A stretch of 64,000 bases of DNA from Staphylotrichum longicolle (taxonomy: Eukaryota; Ascomycota; Sordariomycetes; Sordariales; Chaetomiaceae): the NCBI GenBank assembly GCA_019096155.1, contig JAHCVI010000001.1, forward strand, positions 2,542,001 through 2,606,000. Reading direction: 5' to 3'. Position 1 is the first letter of the stretch, and every line of letters starts with the position of its first letter. The notes below the pieces were generated by a model, which was given only the letters and a program-made list of their open reading frames with translations, had not been told where the DNA came from and made no database searches. Position numbers and translations under genes: made by a program. Positions 23,205 through 35,075 of the stretch are shown piece after piece.

Positions 23205-23905
23205 GGTTGGAGCAGTCGCAATTCTTGTCTTTCTGGGCGGTGGGTAATGGAGCAGGCAAGCATAGTGTTTCTTGGAGTTCAGGAGGGCGAAGACGAGCTG
23301 GGGATGGAGAAGGGGTATGTTATAGTTGAGGATGCTATCTCTGCTCGGTATGATTTCCATCGAGCCGGTGAGAGTGCCCAGAGGGCTCTGTTGTCGTACT
23401 GACACAGACTAGACTTGAAACCATGCACAAATGTGAGTCTAGGCGCGAGCGTACAAGTATGGGTCGCGGACGATGCTTCTAGGCCCTCGGATGCTTTCTC
23501 TTTGCTGCTCAAGCACGTCAACGCGGACCCGGTACTGAGTTTGGGGAGATTGCTCTGAACAACTCACTGCCATGCGTCGTAAAAGATGGCATCAAAAGCG
23601 TTTGGATGATCTGTTCACACGCCATCGAGAGAACCCTACATACCCCAGGTTGGTCTAACTTGGCTCCCTGCCCGATGAAGTCATGGTGGTAACAGCCTAC
23701 GTCGACCACCAGGAGTATCTCAGCCCCTCATCCGGCCGGGACGCACTCGCGCTTTGATGCCGATCAATCAACCTTCTGCTACTCAGAAATGATTGCCGTG
23801 GCACGAATGCATGGCCGTGTCATAGTCCAAGGGCGAGTAGTGAGGTTGCCACGCGGCTGCCATTGAGCTAGCACAGATTGAGTTCCCAGTTGTGACTCCC
23901 GGTGT
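23205..23905. other. Upstream flank of the secreted-protein gene
   Basis: No coding sequence that I can support. Probably holds the promoter of the minus-strand secreted-protein gene. No clear motif is identified. Confidence 0.45.
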
Positions 23906-23907
23906 TT

Positions 23908-25010
23908 TGTTACCGGAGCCTGCCGATGACCTCGCCCAACATATCGAGTGCCTCGGTCAAAAATAAAAGAATGCAAAGCTCCGAGACACGCAGGCGTTGT
24001 GGTCCCAGCTTTTGTCGACTGACAATGTGTCTGAAGTAGATCTTGTTTACCGAGGCACGGAACAGCAGCATTGACGCGGAGGAGAGCATGATAGATATCA
24101 CTTCGCTATTCCAACACAGCAGAGCCGCTCCAAGATCTGCGATCAGCGGGACTAGACAATTGCATGGTAGTTGTGTGCCTCAAGGCGTCGCTGGTCAGAA
24201 TCGACCGTGGCGTTGTCGGATATGGGCCCAACGGCGGAGCCGATTTGGTCAAAACCAGACTCTGCGGTAATGGACACCAAGGTAACACAAAGAACTTCGG
24301 TGCCGGCAAATACTCTTGCACCGCTTGCTGAGAGGTACCCGCGGACTGTAGTGTCGCCAGCGCCGAGTTAAACTATTTCTCATTTTCGCAGTCCTGTCCC
24401 CTGCTCGTCGACTATGCCGTTGTCACGGTTTGGCACGAAGTCCAGTCTGCAAAGATATGCTGAAGGACGACTTGCTGGGATTGAAGCTCGCAAGGGAAAT
24501 TGCCAGGACTGGCGATATTAGGTGTCTTCACTCTTAAGTTCTAAACGAAGTCGGGGCTGGCCTTCTCCTGTGGATTGTGGATCTGAAGGGGCCAGATCAC
24601 ACAGCTGTCAACTGACCCAGTGAGCGAGATGATCCTAGGACTCAGAAAGAGGTTGTCTCTGGTTTTCCATGCCACCGGCTGCCAGGGAGTGGGCCTTACC
24701 CCTATAACAACTGATAATAGCACTTGGACCCCAACCTTTGCGAGTCGGGGGCTGAGGAGTGTCCAGGAACAATAAGGAACGGACCGGCCGGCCAGATCCT
24801 TTGAAATCGTTGCAATGACCAGGAGGACCAATAATGGATTCTCCTCGTGTTGTTGTGCCCCTGAGAGACTGAGACACGTCAAGCTGTCATGCACGCGAAA
24901 TTGAACGTCGCCCGCCATCAACCTCAGAAACAGGTTTTGTGCGCCAGTAATGTCCGAATCAGACATCGGAGGTTATCAGTTACGTCCTCCCACTTGATAA
25001 ACTCGCTAGT
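23908..25010 (-). pseudogene. Probable decayed protein-coding gene, family unknown
   Basis: Several stretches on the minus strand read like real protein but are in different frames and broken by stops. Near 25004-24928, EFIKWEDVTDNLRCLIRTL runs into a stop. At 24966-24541 there is a 141-codon frame with hydrophobic segments. At about 24370-24155 a frame containing SITAESGFDQIGSAVGPISD ends in TAG. One base out of step, at about 24150-23910, a frame continues with PLIADLGAALLCW and later VNKIYFRHIVSRQKLG and LLFLTEALDMLGEVIG, then stops. The composition is balanced, unlike the Pro/Arg-rich frames of true intergenic DNA nearby. I cannot name the family. An alternative is a small multi-exon gene that I have mis-spliced. 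Confidence 0.4.
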
Positions 25011-26845
25011 GATCAACCAGAGCTGATGCCCATGGTGGTGTTGTTGTGCATTTCAGCACTCGCCACCACCGTTTCCCCCCTCAGAGCCCCTTCGAGTTTC
25101 TTGGTTGATGCAGTTCTGAAGGGCTGTGGGGCTTGGACCCTGAAAAGCTGTTAGCGGCTGCTATTCTTAGAGACAGAAATCTTTGAAGCCTAAGATTTCA
25201 GGTTGAAAACCTTCAAATCAAGGCCCACAAGCGACCCCACAGATCCAAACGGGGCATGATCTGCGAAGCCAGTGTCTCAGCCGCTGAAGCTTCTTTGCCT
25301 TGGCCATGATCCAAGCTCCTTAAGCTTGTTTAGCTTGTTTGGCCTTCAACAACCCACCATGTTTTTGGGGAGCGAGAGTGGTAGTACCAGATGGCAGCGC
25401 CGCCATGCAGCAGCTACGGGTGGGAAGGTCTGTTCGTCACCGCACCGCCGGGCCCTATCATTCGTGCGCGCCGGTTTTTATTTCTTGTTCGAGTGTGCGG
25501 CGTAAGCGGGATGATCAAGCAGCCAAGCAGCTGGCAAGGCGGGGAAGCCCTGAGCGAAACTTGGGCTGATGATAGGGGTCAAGTGCGTGCTAAGAAATCG
25601 GGGATTCTGTGGAACAGTCACATCGTGGTGGTGGGGCATCCCAATTGTGACAAGGCGCTGCGTACGCATGGCGTTGTCTTCGCCGCCAGTCGCCTTGACA
25701 AGTAACGTTCACTACCCACGAGTGCTTGAGGTGCGCTGGGGACATGGCAGACAGAAGTTCTGTCTAAGCCAGGAGAATGACTCCTCCGACAGGGAGAGCT
25801 TTCTGCAGCCAGGATGCGAAGACTGAGTGCAATATACAATAGGTAGCCGACCCCAACAACAGCTGCAGTCATCCACCGTTTTGGTTTTTGAACAAAAGTG
25901 CTCCACAGATCAGATAACAACCCGAGACGGATGACGCTGCACTGAGACGCTGCTCTGCTCATCTCAACGATGGGCGCATCTTGCAGCTTACGGATTGCAC
26001 ACAGGGATTGAGTTGGCAGACAAGCAAAAGATCCGCGTACCTTAGTTTGTCAAATCGATCAGATGACAACATTTCAGATCCTGAAGAAACGTCTCATCGG
26101 TCTCACTGCGTTGCTGGGAATCATCTGCTCGCGGGTCTGATGCTGCAGGAAAGTGCACAGCCCCGGCAAGCGCTGGGAGGAAGGCTCAAGAAGCAGAGCT
26201 GTGGTCGTCGGCCCCGCGCCGAACCCCTGTCTGCTGCCTTGCCGAATCCAATGGACCCCTGCAATGGATCCCTGCACTGGTGAGGGGCAGGCCGACAAAC
26301 AGCCCAGCTTCCAGCCCAGTGCAGAGAGCGCAGAGAGTGCTCAATGCACTTGCAGTTCTCGGATGCGATTTCGTCTCATCTCTCCTCCACACGATCCGTC
26401 CGAGTCGCTAACGCCCCGTCGCGCGCTGGCAAGTTTGCTCGTTCGCAGCTTGGAGCCTGAGACCCCTTGGTCCTTGGGGATTGCAGCTGTCGCGCCCTTT
26501 GATTGCGCGCTGTTCCCCGGTTCGCCCCCCGTCCAGCTTCTCTGCCCGCTTGGGCGGTTTGGGTCACGATTGACGGTCGCTTTTTGCGCTGTTTTGCGGC
26601 TTTGGGGAAACCTGCCGGCCTGCCTGCGCAATTCGTCCGTCTGGTCTCTGCCCAGGAGCATCCCCCCTCCCCCCGCACGTCGTCCCGCCCACCTCTCAAA
26701 CTGAGGGTCGCTGTCACCTAGCGCCAGACCCCTTTCCCTCCCCCCTAAAGGACCGGCCGCCGTGCCCACTGTCACAGCAGCGGCCCCTTTGTTGGCCGCT
26801 GACCGCCCTCGCACAACACCTACCCCGACTTACACCGGCGCAATA
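25011..26845. other. Gene-free region before the polyQ gene
   Basis: No supported gene. A minus-strand frame at 25962-25618 (115 codons) starts with ATG and includes a hydrophobic segment (VVGVGYLLYIALSLRI), but its second half is not protein-like, so it is either chance or another decayed remnant. The last few hundred bases before 26846 are GC- and CT-rich and probably hold the promoter and 5' UTR of the downstream gene. Confidence 0.45.
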
Positions 26846-29747
26846 ATGCCGTCCAGGATCCATTGGGCTGGCAAGAACAACCGCTCTCAGCACAATCTCG
26901 TGGGATCGACGAGCACCGACGATTCTGGTTCGGTGCCCGCATCAGCTGCTGCGAATCCCTCGAGTGCAGGTGTGGGCGCTGCAAACCCCCCTTCAGCCTC
27001 GCCCAACCCGGCCTTCAGCTCCAGCGAATCCTTTCAGCCCGACACCAGCTCCGGCCGGGGTAATCACGCACAACAACCCCCTCCACCACCGCCACATCTC
27101 GTCAATATCTACGGCACTCCTACTGCCGGCTCGAATCCGGCCACCATTCCGCCGCAGCTGCAGCACTCCAACAGCGTCTCGGGCGCTTTTGACTCGCGCC
27201 AGAGAGAGCAACAAGACTTCGCCGACCAGGTCGCCCGCTCCCAATCCCACCGCTACACACAGCAACCCTCTCCCACCTCAACTCAACAACTGCTACTTCA
27301 ACAACAACAACAACAGCAGCAGCAGCAGCAGCAGCAACAACAACACCAACAGCACCCTCAGCAACACCAAACACAACCCCCACCAGGTTCTGCATCCTTC
27401 GAGGACCTCGCGGCCACTGGCCACCAAAACATTTCGTCGCCCATCCTTGGTGCCCCGCAGCCCGTCTACAGCCAGCAGCAACCCCCGCCCCAACCACCAA
27501 AGCCCAAGCAGTCCACCCGCAGGTTGATCAAGAACATCCTCAATCCTCGGAGCCAGGATTTCCCGCCACAGGCGCAGCACAGCCATCACGGCAGCAGCTC
27601 AGGGCCGGACCGCAGGAACTCCAAGCGTGTGAGCCTTCCTCCGCCGTACCCACCAACCATCCGAACCGGCGTCTCCCAGGTCTCTCTCGATCAGCAGCAG
27701 CAACAGCTCGACTGGCAAAACCAGGGTCCGCAGACACAGCCATCCCCTCTGCAAGGTGTAGGAGATTTCCGTGAGCCGTACATTATCGAGGATTCTGACC
27801 AAGACCTGCACCTGCAGAACTCACAGGACCTCCAGCACCCCACCATCCGCCCTGTGCCTCCGTCGGACGCAGAGACGTCGCCGTACTCCACTGAGGATAC
27901 TGGATACCACCAGCACAGAGGCCACGTCCAGCCGCACGGTCAGGTTCCCCCGGAACTGCAGCATCAACAGTACGGCCAATTTGAAGCCGGCTCCCACCAA
28001 CAGCAGCCACAGCAGTACCAGTTCGCCAACCAGCACCAGCAAGGACAATACCAGCAGTCCTTTTCGGGTCATCTTGCCAACCCGCAGCAGCAAAACCCAG
28101 AGACTGTCTCCCAGCTGTCGCATGAATCACCCGTCACCGACTCTGACCAACGTTCTGCCACGAACATACCAGCGCAGACGGCGCAGACAACATCGTCTGC
28201 CGTAAACTACCCACCTCAGACACAGGATCTTCCTGGACGGCAGAACCACCCACCCGCAGCTCAAGCTCAGACCCCGCAGCAGCACAGCATGGCCCCACCA
28301 CCCGGCGGGCCGCCCCCGGCGCGGCGCTCACAAGACGCGGAGAAGATGCGTGATCAAGTGCAGCCACCGCCCGGGCCGCCGCCCAACTACCGGCAGAGCC
28401 AGCAGCCAAATATGAACCCGCTACCGCAGCCCCCGAACGCGGGGCAGCCGAACCCCAACTTCCGCGCCAGCAATGTGCCGCCGGAGAGGCAACAATTCGA
28501 AGGCCAAGGCGAGATCCAGGGACGCAACAGCCCTCAGCCTCCACCCAGTGATCGCGGTGGCGAAGACCCCGAGAAGGCATTTAAAGATCTTTGTACGATG
28601 AACCGTCCCCCATTCCTTGCACTACCGCGCAAACTTGGCTGACCCTTGCTTGTCTCAAGTGACCAAATACAAGAATGTCAAGCGGCTTTATTTCGACGGC
28701 AAGAAGGAGATTGAGCAATTGAACGGCCAAGTCGAGCAGCTCCAGAATGCCATCGCGAATCAGCGCATGTCGCAGAGCCGAACGTCGCTGGACGACAGCG
28801 AGTACACAACACGCTTCAACCGTCTGAACGGCGCCATTAACAACTTATCCTTCAATATTCGCAAGGACTGGGTCACGCTGCCGGCGTGGGTTATTCCCTT
28901 TGTGAGCGCCGACGCCCTCAAAACGGGCAAGCAAGAAATGACGGCAATTGGGCGGGCCGTAATCACGCGCTGGATCGTGGAAGAGATCTTTAACCGCTGT
29001 TTCCACCCGGGTCTGGACCCGGAGCTTAGCAGGCAGCTCAAGGTGATCGAGCTCAACATTAGGCACTTTAGCTATACGATGAACAGCCAGGAGGAGTTCG
29101 ACGCACTGACGAGCAAGGTGGTGAGCTGGCGCATGGCGACGCTCGAGGGTCTCCAGGACGTCCTTCGGAGTCCAGAGAGCGCCAACCATAGGAACGACTT
29201 TATCCGGCGCGCCACGAGCAACCTCACGGCGTGCCTCTTCCAGCACCTGGCGGACCCGCCGCCTGCGGGCGTCGATGGCAGCGCCAGCATGATTGTCGAG
29301 CTCGCCGTCGGCATCGCGACCAACCTCCCGCTCGAGAGCCGCGACGTGGCCATCATCTACCCGTTACCGGAGGCGCCGATCCAGCCGGAGCTGATGGACG
29401 TGGAGAAGACGGGCCTTCCCGCGCTCGAGTCCAGGGCTTCGGACGCGCCGGAGGAAGGCGCGGGAGACGAGGGGGCCGGCGCGGGCGGCGGAGGCAAGGA
29501 AGCGCCCAAGGATGGCGGCAAGGACCGGCGCAGTGACAAGAGAACGGGTATGTTGAGTGTTCCTGGGGCGGCAGGCGGCGGCAGCGCGCCGAGCAGTAGA
29601 AAGGGCAGCATTGCTGACGGCGGTCATTCACACACAGCTCCTCCACCGCCCAAGGATCCGGGCAAGGTGCGCTTCGCGGGCTTTGTTGCCGTCGAGGTCC
29701 GCGGCCGGCAGGTGCTGGTCAAGGCTCCTGTCTGGACGCTTGGGTGA
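26846..29747 (+). CDS. Conserved fungal protein of unknown function with polyQ/Pro-rich N-terminal half
   Basis: The start is ATG at 26846. An intron at 28593-28659 (GTACGA donor, CTGAC branch, AAG acceptor) joins the frame at KDLLTKYKNV. A second, stop-free 90-nt intron at 29548-29637 is probable (good donor, CTGAC branch). With both removed the product is 914 residues. Residues 1-580 are low complexity, rich in Gln, Pro, Ser and Asn, with a run of about 16 Gln near 27298-27350 and several PPPPP tracts. The C-terminal third is folded: a coiled coil (KKEIEQLNGQVEQLQNAIA), then a helical domain with WVTLPAWVIPF and ITRWIVEEIFNRCF, ending in VRFAGFVAVEVRGRQVLV. No signal peptide or membrane segment is seen. 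The gene is clearly real, as the conserved-looking domain spans a splice site, but I do not recognise it. A scaffold or adaptor role would be a guess. Confidence 0.85.
27298..27352 (+). repeat. CAA/CAG microsatellite encoding polyglutamine
   Basis: A run of CAA and CAG codons with an internal stretch of pure CAG, coding for about 16 consecutive Gln followed by His/Gln-rich sequence. It lies in the disordered half of the gene at 26846-29747. Such tracts commonly vary in length. Confidence 0.9.
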
Positions 29748-30441
29748 TGAGGTTTACGGGCATTTTCAGTTAGAGGGTTGCGGAACACTCGGGCCAACAG
29801 GATGTTTACTTTTCTTGGTTTAGGATATGGGCGTTTAGATGCGCAACAGGACGATTCGCAGAGACCGGCAACTTTCTGGAAGGAGAATGGTGGAGATGAT
29901 CTGTCAACGATGTGACTCGAAAAACGGAGCAGGTGAGCTGAATGAGGTTGGGCGTCAGGGGGAACAGGAGTCAGGAGAGGGAGTGGTTTTGAGGATGGAT
30001 TGGTTCTGCCACGGGCGGAGGGAGAGGAAGGGAGGGAGGGGCAAGCCCGTGGTCTCTCTCGCTTTTTTCACGACTCTGGATGACGCGCCTCTTGCGAAGG
30101 AGGACGGATTACTTTCTTGTTCATACCCTGCATGCCGATATACCCTGGGTCCTTGTGACGACCTGCAAAGATTGAGCAGAGCTGGTTGTGGGTTGTTGGG
30201 TTGGAACATTTGGGCATTCGTTTCATCTGAGCTGTCGTCTTCACCGCTTTCCTCTTTTGACCAGGTCCAAGCTGCCCCTCCATGACCCCGCCATGTGAGG
30301 CAGAATTGCTGGATTAATATGTCCAAGGTCGAGTCTCTAACACAGCAGCAATCTCGCCTTTATCACGGCCGCACAGTCGACCACTCCGTTGTAGCCACCC
30401 CTCCTCCCTTCTCCCACCTCGCACCTACTACCAGTTTCAAG
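29748..30441. other. Intergenic region between polyQ gene and methyltransferase
   Basis: Contains the 3' flank of the upstream gene and the promoter of the downstream one, both on the plus strand. No further gene is supported. Confidence 0.5.
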
Positions 30442-31384
30442 ATGGCAGACACATCTGGACCAGCACACCTCGATCCCTCCGCTCTTGGCACAAAGGAGTA
30501 GTGCGTAACTTTGGAGCCCCTTTCCCAACACATGACCCTAACATAGGTGGTCGCCAAAACTAACTCGTGCACCTCCCCAACAAAACAGCTGGGACAAGCT
30601 CTACGAAAAAGAACTCTCCAACCACGCCGACAACCCGGCCGACGAGGGCACCGTCTGGTTCGACGACTCGGACGCCGAGGCCAAGATGGTCCAGTTCCTC
30701 GACGAGCACGCCCAGTCCGACTTTGGGCTCGACCGCGCCGCCGCCGCGGTGCTGGACCTGGGCTGCGGCAACGGGAGCCTGCTGTTCGCGCTGCGCGACG
30801 ACGGGTGGCGCGGCCGGCTCCTCGGCGTGGACTACAGCGAGCGGAGCGTCGAGCTCGCGCGGGCGGTGGGTGTCTCGAGGAGGGAGGAGGAGGAGGAGGA
30901 GGAGGAGGAGGACGACGACGACGACGACGAGGAAGAGGAGGAAGAAGGCGAGACGGCGGTCGAGTTCAAGGTGTGGGACGTCCTCGGCGGGTCGTTGGAC
31001 GACGTCCGGGCGGCAACAGCAGAGACCAACACAGACAGTAACACAAACATAAACACGGCGGGTTCAGGTGGGGGTTGGGATCTGGTGCTCGACAAGGGCA
31101 CCTTCGACGCCATCAGCCTGTCCGGGAGGCGCGACGCCCAGGGGCGCCGGATCTGCGAGGGGTACGGCGAGCGCGTGCTGCAGCTCCTGCGGACGGGCGG
31201 GATATTTCTCGTGACGAGCTGCAACTGGACCGAGGCCGAGCTGCGCGAGTGGTTTGTGGACAAGACGCGGGCGACCGAGGCCGGGGAGAAGTTGCGGCTT
31301 GCGGGGAGGGTAGAGTATCCGAGTTTCAGCTTCGGAGGTGTCAAAGGCCAGACGATTAGCACCTTGTGCTTTGAGAAGGTTTGA
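30442..31384 (+). CDS. Protein-lysine N-methyltransferase of translation factor eEF1A, Efm4/METTL10 type
   Basis: Transfers methyl groups from S-adenosylmethionine to a lysine of eEF1A in the yeast Efm4/human METTL10 family. Two exons, 30442-30500 and 30589-31384, give 284 residues. The splice junction restores the conserved YWDKLYEKEL start. A seven-beta-strand methyltransferase fold is visible: motif I VLDLGCGNGSLLF at about residue 75, then LLGVDYSERSVELA, and the family motif DLVLDKGTFDAISL at about 175. After motif II there is an unusual insert of about 22 Glu/Asp residues made by a GAG/GAC repeat, followed by an Asn/Thr-rich stretch; orthologues normally have a short loop here. No targeting signal is seen, so it is probably cytosolic. 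Confidence 0.92.
30883..30947 (+). repeat. GAG/GAC trinucleotide repeat inside the methyltransferase gene
   Basis: Nine or so GAG codons, then seven GAC, then GAA/GAG codons, encoding one continuous acidic tract. It keeps frame and lies between the second and third strands of the predicted methyltransferase fold, where a surface loop is expected. Confidence 0.9.
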
Positions 31385-31745
31385 GGCTGGGTCATCGGTG
31401 GCGGTGGTAGAAACGGAAGTAAATGATACCCGGGAGGGAAAGAATTGAATAAAACTAGGTTGTGTCTAACGCGAATGATAGGAATCATCATGCGTCTGGG
31501 CCCTGGACGCAACTACCTGGTTCCTCTCCCTTGCGTCTTCTTTTGTACATGCTGTCTTGTGCCAAACATGCCCGCGCCTATCTATCTCGAGGCACACACC
31601 TCTTGCACTTGACATGTGTCAAACACACCATGTCTAACCCTACAGACGCCGACATCGCCCGAAAGATAATCTAACTGGAATGGCAGAGCGGCAACAGAGG
31701 CGACAAAGGCAGGAACGGAATTGCTTCATTATGACTCTCTCTCTT
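31385..31745. other. Convergent intergenic region
   Basis: Both neighbours end here: the methyltransferase from the left and the PP2A scaffold gene from the right. Nothing else is supported. Confidence 0.5.
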
Positions 31746-33958
31746 CTATGGTGATGTGTTCATGGGCTCTCCCGAGCCGCCGGCCGGTCCCGTCGCCACA
31801 TTGGCCGCCATGGTTGCAAAATACCGCACATCCACATCATCATCCTTCTGGAGCTTCTCGAGACACGGCATGATGCGCTCATCAATCAGCTGCTGGCCCT
31901 TGGGCGACGGGCTGAAGGGCGTCTTGGACTGCTCCAGTGTGTAGATGGTGCCTTGCTCCGGCAGCCGGCGTAGCACCGAGATCAGGGCCTGGTAGGCGCT
32001 TGACATTGAAAATTGGAATCCGCCGTGAGCTTCTCCAACATGGGGAGGATCGACTGGGCGATAACATCCATGCTCACGACAGTGGACAATCTGTTCAACA
32101 GTCAGTCACGTCTGGCAGCACCGTCAAGAAACCCCAGGCTCTACTTACCGAGATGGCAAAGGCTGTCGTCATCCTGTACAGGTAGTTGGGGTGGCCCATT
32201 GCCATGACCTTAGGAATGATGGCCTCGTTGGCCCACTCGACGCCGAACACCTCAGTGAGCTTCCGAGGTTGTGGGTTGCGGCCTCGCGGATGAAAACTGT
32301 GTCCCCGAGCCATGCAGAGCTGGCTGAGCTTCTCGTCAAAGAACTGGACGCCTAGCTGACCGAGCCGCCGATGCGAGCGCCGCGCCGCCTCGGCGAGCTG
32401 CACGATGGCGGGGAGAAGGGACTGGGCGAGCAGGTCGATGCCGATAACCTGATTTACCAGCTCCAGCTTCGAAATGATGTGGAGACGGACCTCGGGGAAC
32501 TCGTCCTTGAGCATCTGGAGGAACATGGGCAGCAAGTGATCGATAGTTCTGCCCCACTGTTAGCCATTCCCAATCCCTTTCTGTGCACACTTGTGGCTGA
32601 ATCAAGACATACTCTTGCTTGCCCAGGATCGGGGCCAGACCGCTGATTTGTGTCCCGAGGGCCGCACGCACGTGCTGCGAGCTGTCCGACACCAGGTTCT
32701 CCACCGTCCCCATGATATCGTTGAGAAGGGTAGCCCGGTCGACCAGGGCGCAGAAGCCGGGGATCTGGGCCGCGATGGCCGTCCGCAACTCGGCCTCGCC
32801 ATCTTTGAGCAGTTTTACAAAGGCGGGAACCAGGTCCCTGGCCACAACCTCCTCGTCGACGGCCTTAGCAATCTATTCCCATTGTTAGTCTTGGCCACGG
32901 TTATTGGGTTTGGTGGAAAGCCGGCGCCTGGCTGCAAAATGACGGACCTTCTCGAATCTGTCGGCGATCATGTACCGGACCCTCCAGCTCTTGTCCTCTA
33001 TCAAGCTGCGCAGCGAGGTCAGGAGCACGCCGTGGCTCGCCTGCTGCTCCTTGGGAACGACTTCGGCAATGGAGATCAGGATCTCGACGGTGAGCAGGCG
33101 GACGCTGTCTTGGTCGTCCTGGACGAGGTGCTGGAACATGGGTATCATCTCTTCAACAACAATCGCGGCGGGCATCTCCTTCACAAACTTGGCCATGTTG
33201 GTGGCGGCCTGGCGGCGCACCATGGGGGTGTCATCGTGGACCAGCTGGCCAAACTGCTGGCGGAGCTGTTCTTGGATCGGGGGCGAGACCTTGGAGTAGG
33301 GCGCCGTGTACAGGCCGCATCCCGACACCTTGGAGGTGAACCAGTCGGCCTTGGAGAGGCGGATCGTGAGGGGGATGAAGAACTGTTCGACTTGTTGCGG
33401 GGAGAGATCGCCGCAGATCTTGTTCAGCGATTCGACAGCCTGCAGACGTGGCGTGTCAGCCAACGCGGCGCGTCACGATGCGGCACCTGCAGCCCCGCGC
33501 ATACCTTGTCTCGCACAACGGGCTCCTCTATGGCTGCGAGGTTCTCGAGCGGGGAGAGCAGGACATGGCCCCACTGAGGGCCGCCGACGTAGTCGATGAA
33601 GCCCCCAAGCTCCTCGCTCAGGGCAACGAGGACCTCGTCCTCATCCTCGACGGACTCTGCAGCCGGGGAGTGTTAGCGATGGCCGGTAGGGGCGAGGGCG
33701 GGCAGGCTGACCGTCAAGAAAGGGGATCAGTTCGTCGCGGGTGCGCTCGGCGCCCAAGGCCAGGGCAATGGTCGACAGGCGGTGGATAGCATTGAGGCGG
33801 AGCAGGACGTCGTCGTGCTAGCCATACGAGATTAATCACGGGGGACCGAAGAGGGGCTCGGGGTGGTGTTGTTGTTGTCACCGCCATACCTTCAATTCGT
33901 CGATCAGCACGGCGATGGGGTAGAGCTCATCGATGGGGGGGTTCGTCGCGTCAGCCAT
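31746..33958 (-). CDS. Protein phosphatase 2A scaffold subunit A (Tpd3/PR65), C-terminal half disrupted
   Basis: The all-HEAT-repeat scaffold that joins the PP2A catalytic and B subunits. The start is ATG at 33958 (MADATNPPIDELYPIAVLID). Clear introns include 33818-33889, one between LIPFLD and ESVEDED (about 33670-33713), one before AVESLNKICGD, one ending before IAKAVDEE, and one before TIDHLLPMF (about 32551-32611). Exons up to about 32390 read as a normal PR65, with HEAT helices such as LLTVEILISIAEVVPKEQ. From 32390 to 31998 the gene carries several small losses relative to the family: about nine codons after LPAIVQLAE, a frame-shifted stretch between LCMA and KLTEVFGVEW, one residue before PNYLYRMTT, a loss at the following splice site, and a loss before YQALISVLRRLPE. 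The final part (PSPKGQQLIDERI, VDVRYFATMAAN) is intact again. So this is either a damaged gene or sequence error; no uninterrupted frame spans it. Confidence 0.85.
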
Positions 33959-35075
33959 GGCGGGCGACTTGTGGAGAGAGAACGGGCGCGGTTATCGCAG
34001 AGAAATCGGGCAGGGTCGCTGTGTTGTGGTTGTGTTTCTGGGAGAAGCAGGGTGGAATTTTTGGGCAGGCGCTGGGCAGGGCGGCTGGGATCGCGTGTGG
34101 TGCGGGATGTGATGCAATGGGAAAGTGGGTGTTGGCCGACCGGGCGTCCTTGACGAATGAACGGGGTGGTGTCGCAGAGTGGGCAGCCGCCGCCTTTTGA
34201 CGGTGATGCTCGCTTTTTCTCGCTGCTGTTGCCGCCCCTCGTTGGCCGGCAAATGGCGTTTGATGGCGGATAGTAGCAAGACGGCCGGCGAAGATAGCAC
34301 GCACGAGCAAAAAGGGCGAGCTGAAATGGAGACGCCCGGCGTTGTTGGCGGGTTTGGGTTGTGCTTGGGAGCGTTGATAGCTGTCGGGTGGAATGGATGC
34401 GGGCAGCAGGAGATCGAGGCGAGCTCCCCCGTCCAGTCAACACCAACCCCAGCCCAGGAACATGGCCTAACGTTAGTTAACAAAATCCAGGCATGCCCAT
34501 TGCCCATTTGGTTCGCTCCTGGTCAGTGCGCGCCAGCTCACTCAGCTTGCTGCGGGGCTGTTGGTGCCACAGCAGGTGGGGTTCACCTCCGTCAGATTCA
34601 GGGGCCGAGGGGGCCAAGCAGCAGCTCTGCCTTCAAAACATCAAAACAGTGAGGTTTGCCCATCACTAACAACTGACACTTCGAAGGGGTTTCCTTACAC
34701 TTACTCAACCACATACCTTATTATGCTCTCGACATTGATCCTGAACCTTACGAAGCGACGTTGCAGTGAATACCAACCTACAATTCCAAAGGATTTTCCA
34801 TGGGTATTCCGAGGTGACACGAGGGCAAGTTGATGGCATCCAACGGCTCATCCGAGCTTCCATCAAGTCTTGCATTTGTCCCGCGCTGGAGACGAGTAGC
34901 CTTGCTTTCAAGTCGTTAACCAGTTGCATATCCATGACAGCCCCTTTCTCCCACCAACTCGCATCGCGTCCTTTGCCCTAATCCAGGACATGCCAAGTTA
35001 ATCCAGCAGCTTTCGAAAACAAAAACGCTTGCTTCCTGTCGTCAAACCATCCCGCTGTATGCCGCCCAATCTAAA
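33959..35075. other. Intergenic region between PP2A-A and myotubularin genes
   Basis: The left part is the 5' flank of the PP2A scaffold gene, and the right part is the 3' flank of the phosphatase gene; both lie on the minus strand. Open frames at 33904-34507 on the minus strand are Pro/His/Ser-rich and overlap in all frames, so I do not call a gene. Confidence 0.5.

Noticed and set aside
25618..25962. 115-codon minus-strand frame with a hydrophobic segment
   Set aside because: The N-terminal half looks plausible but the rest does not, and no splice continuation was found. It may be another remnant, but support is too weak for a feature.
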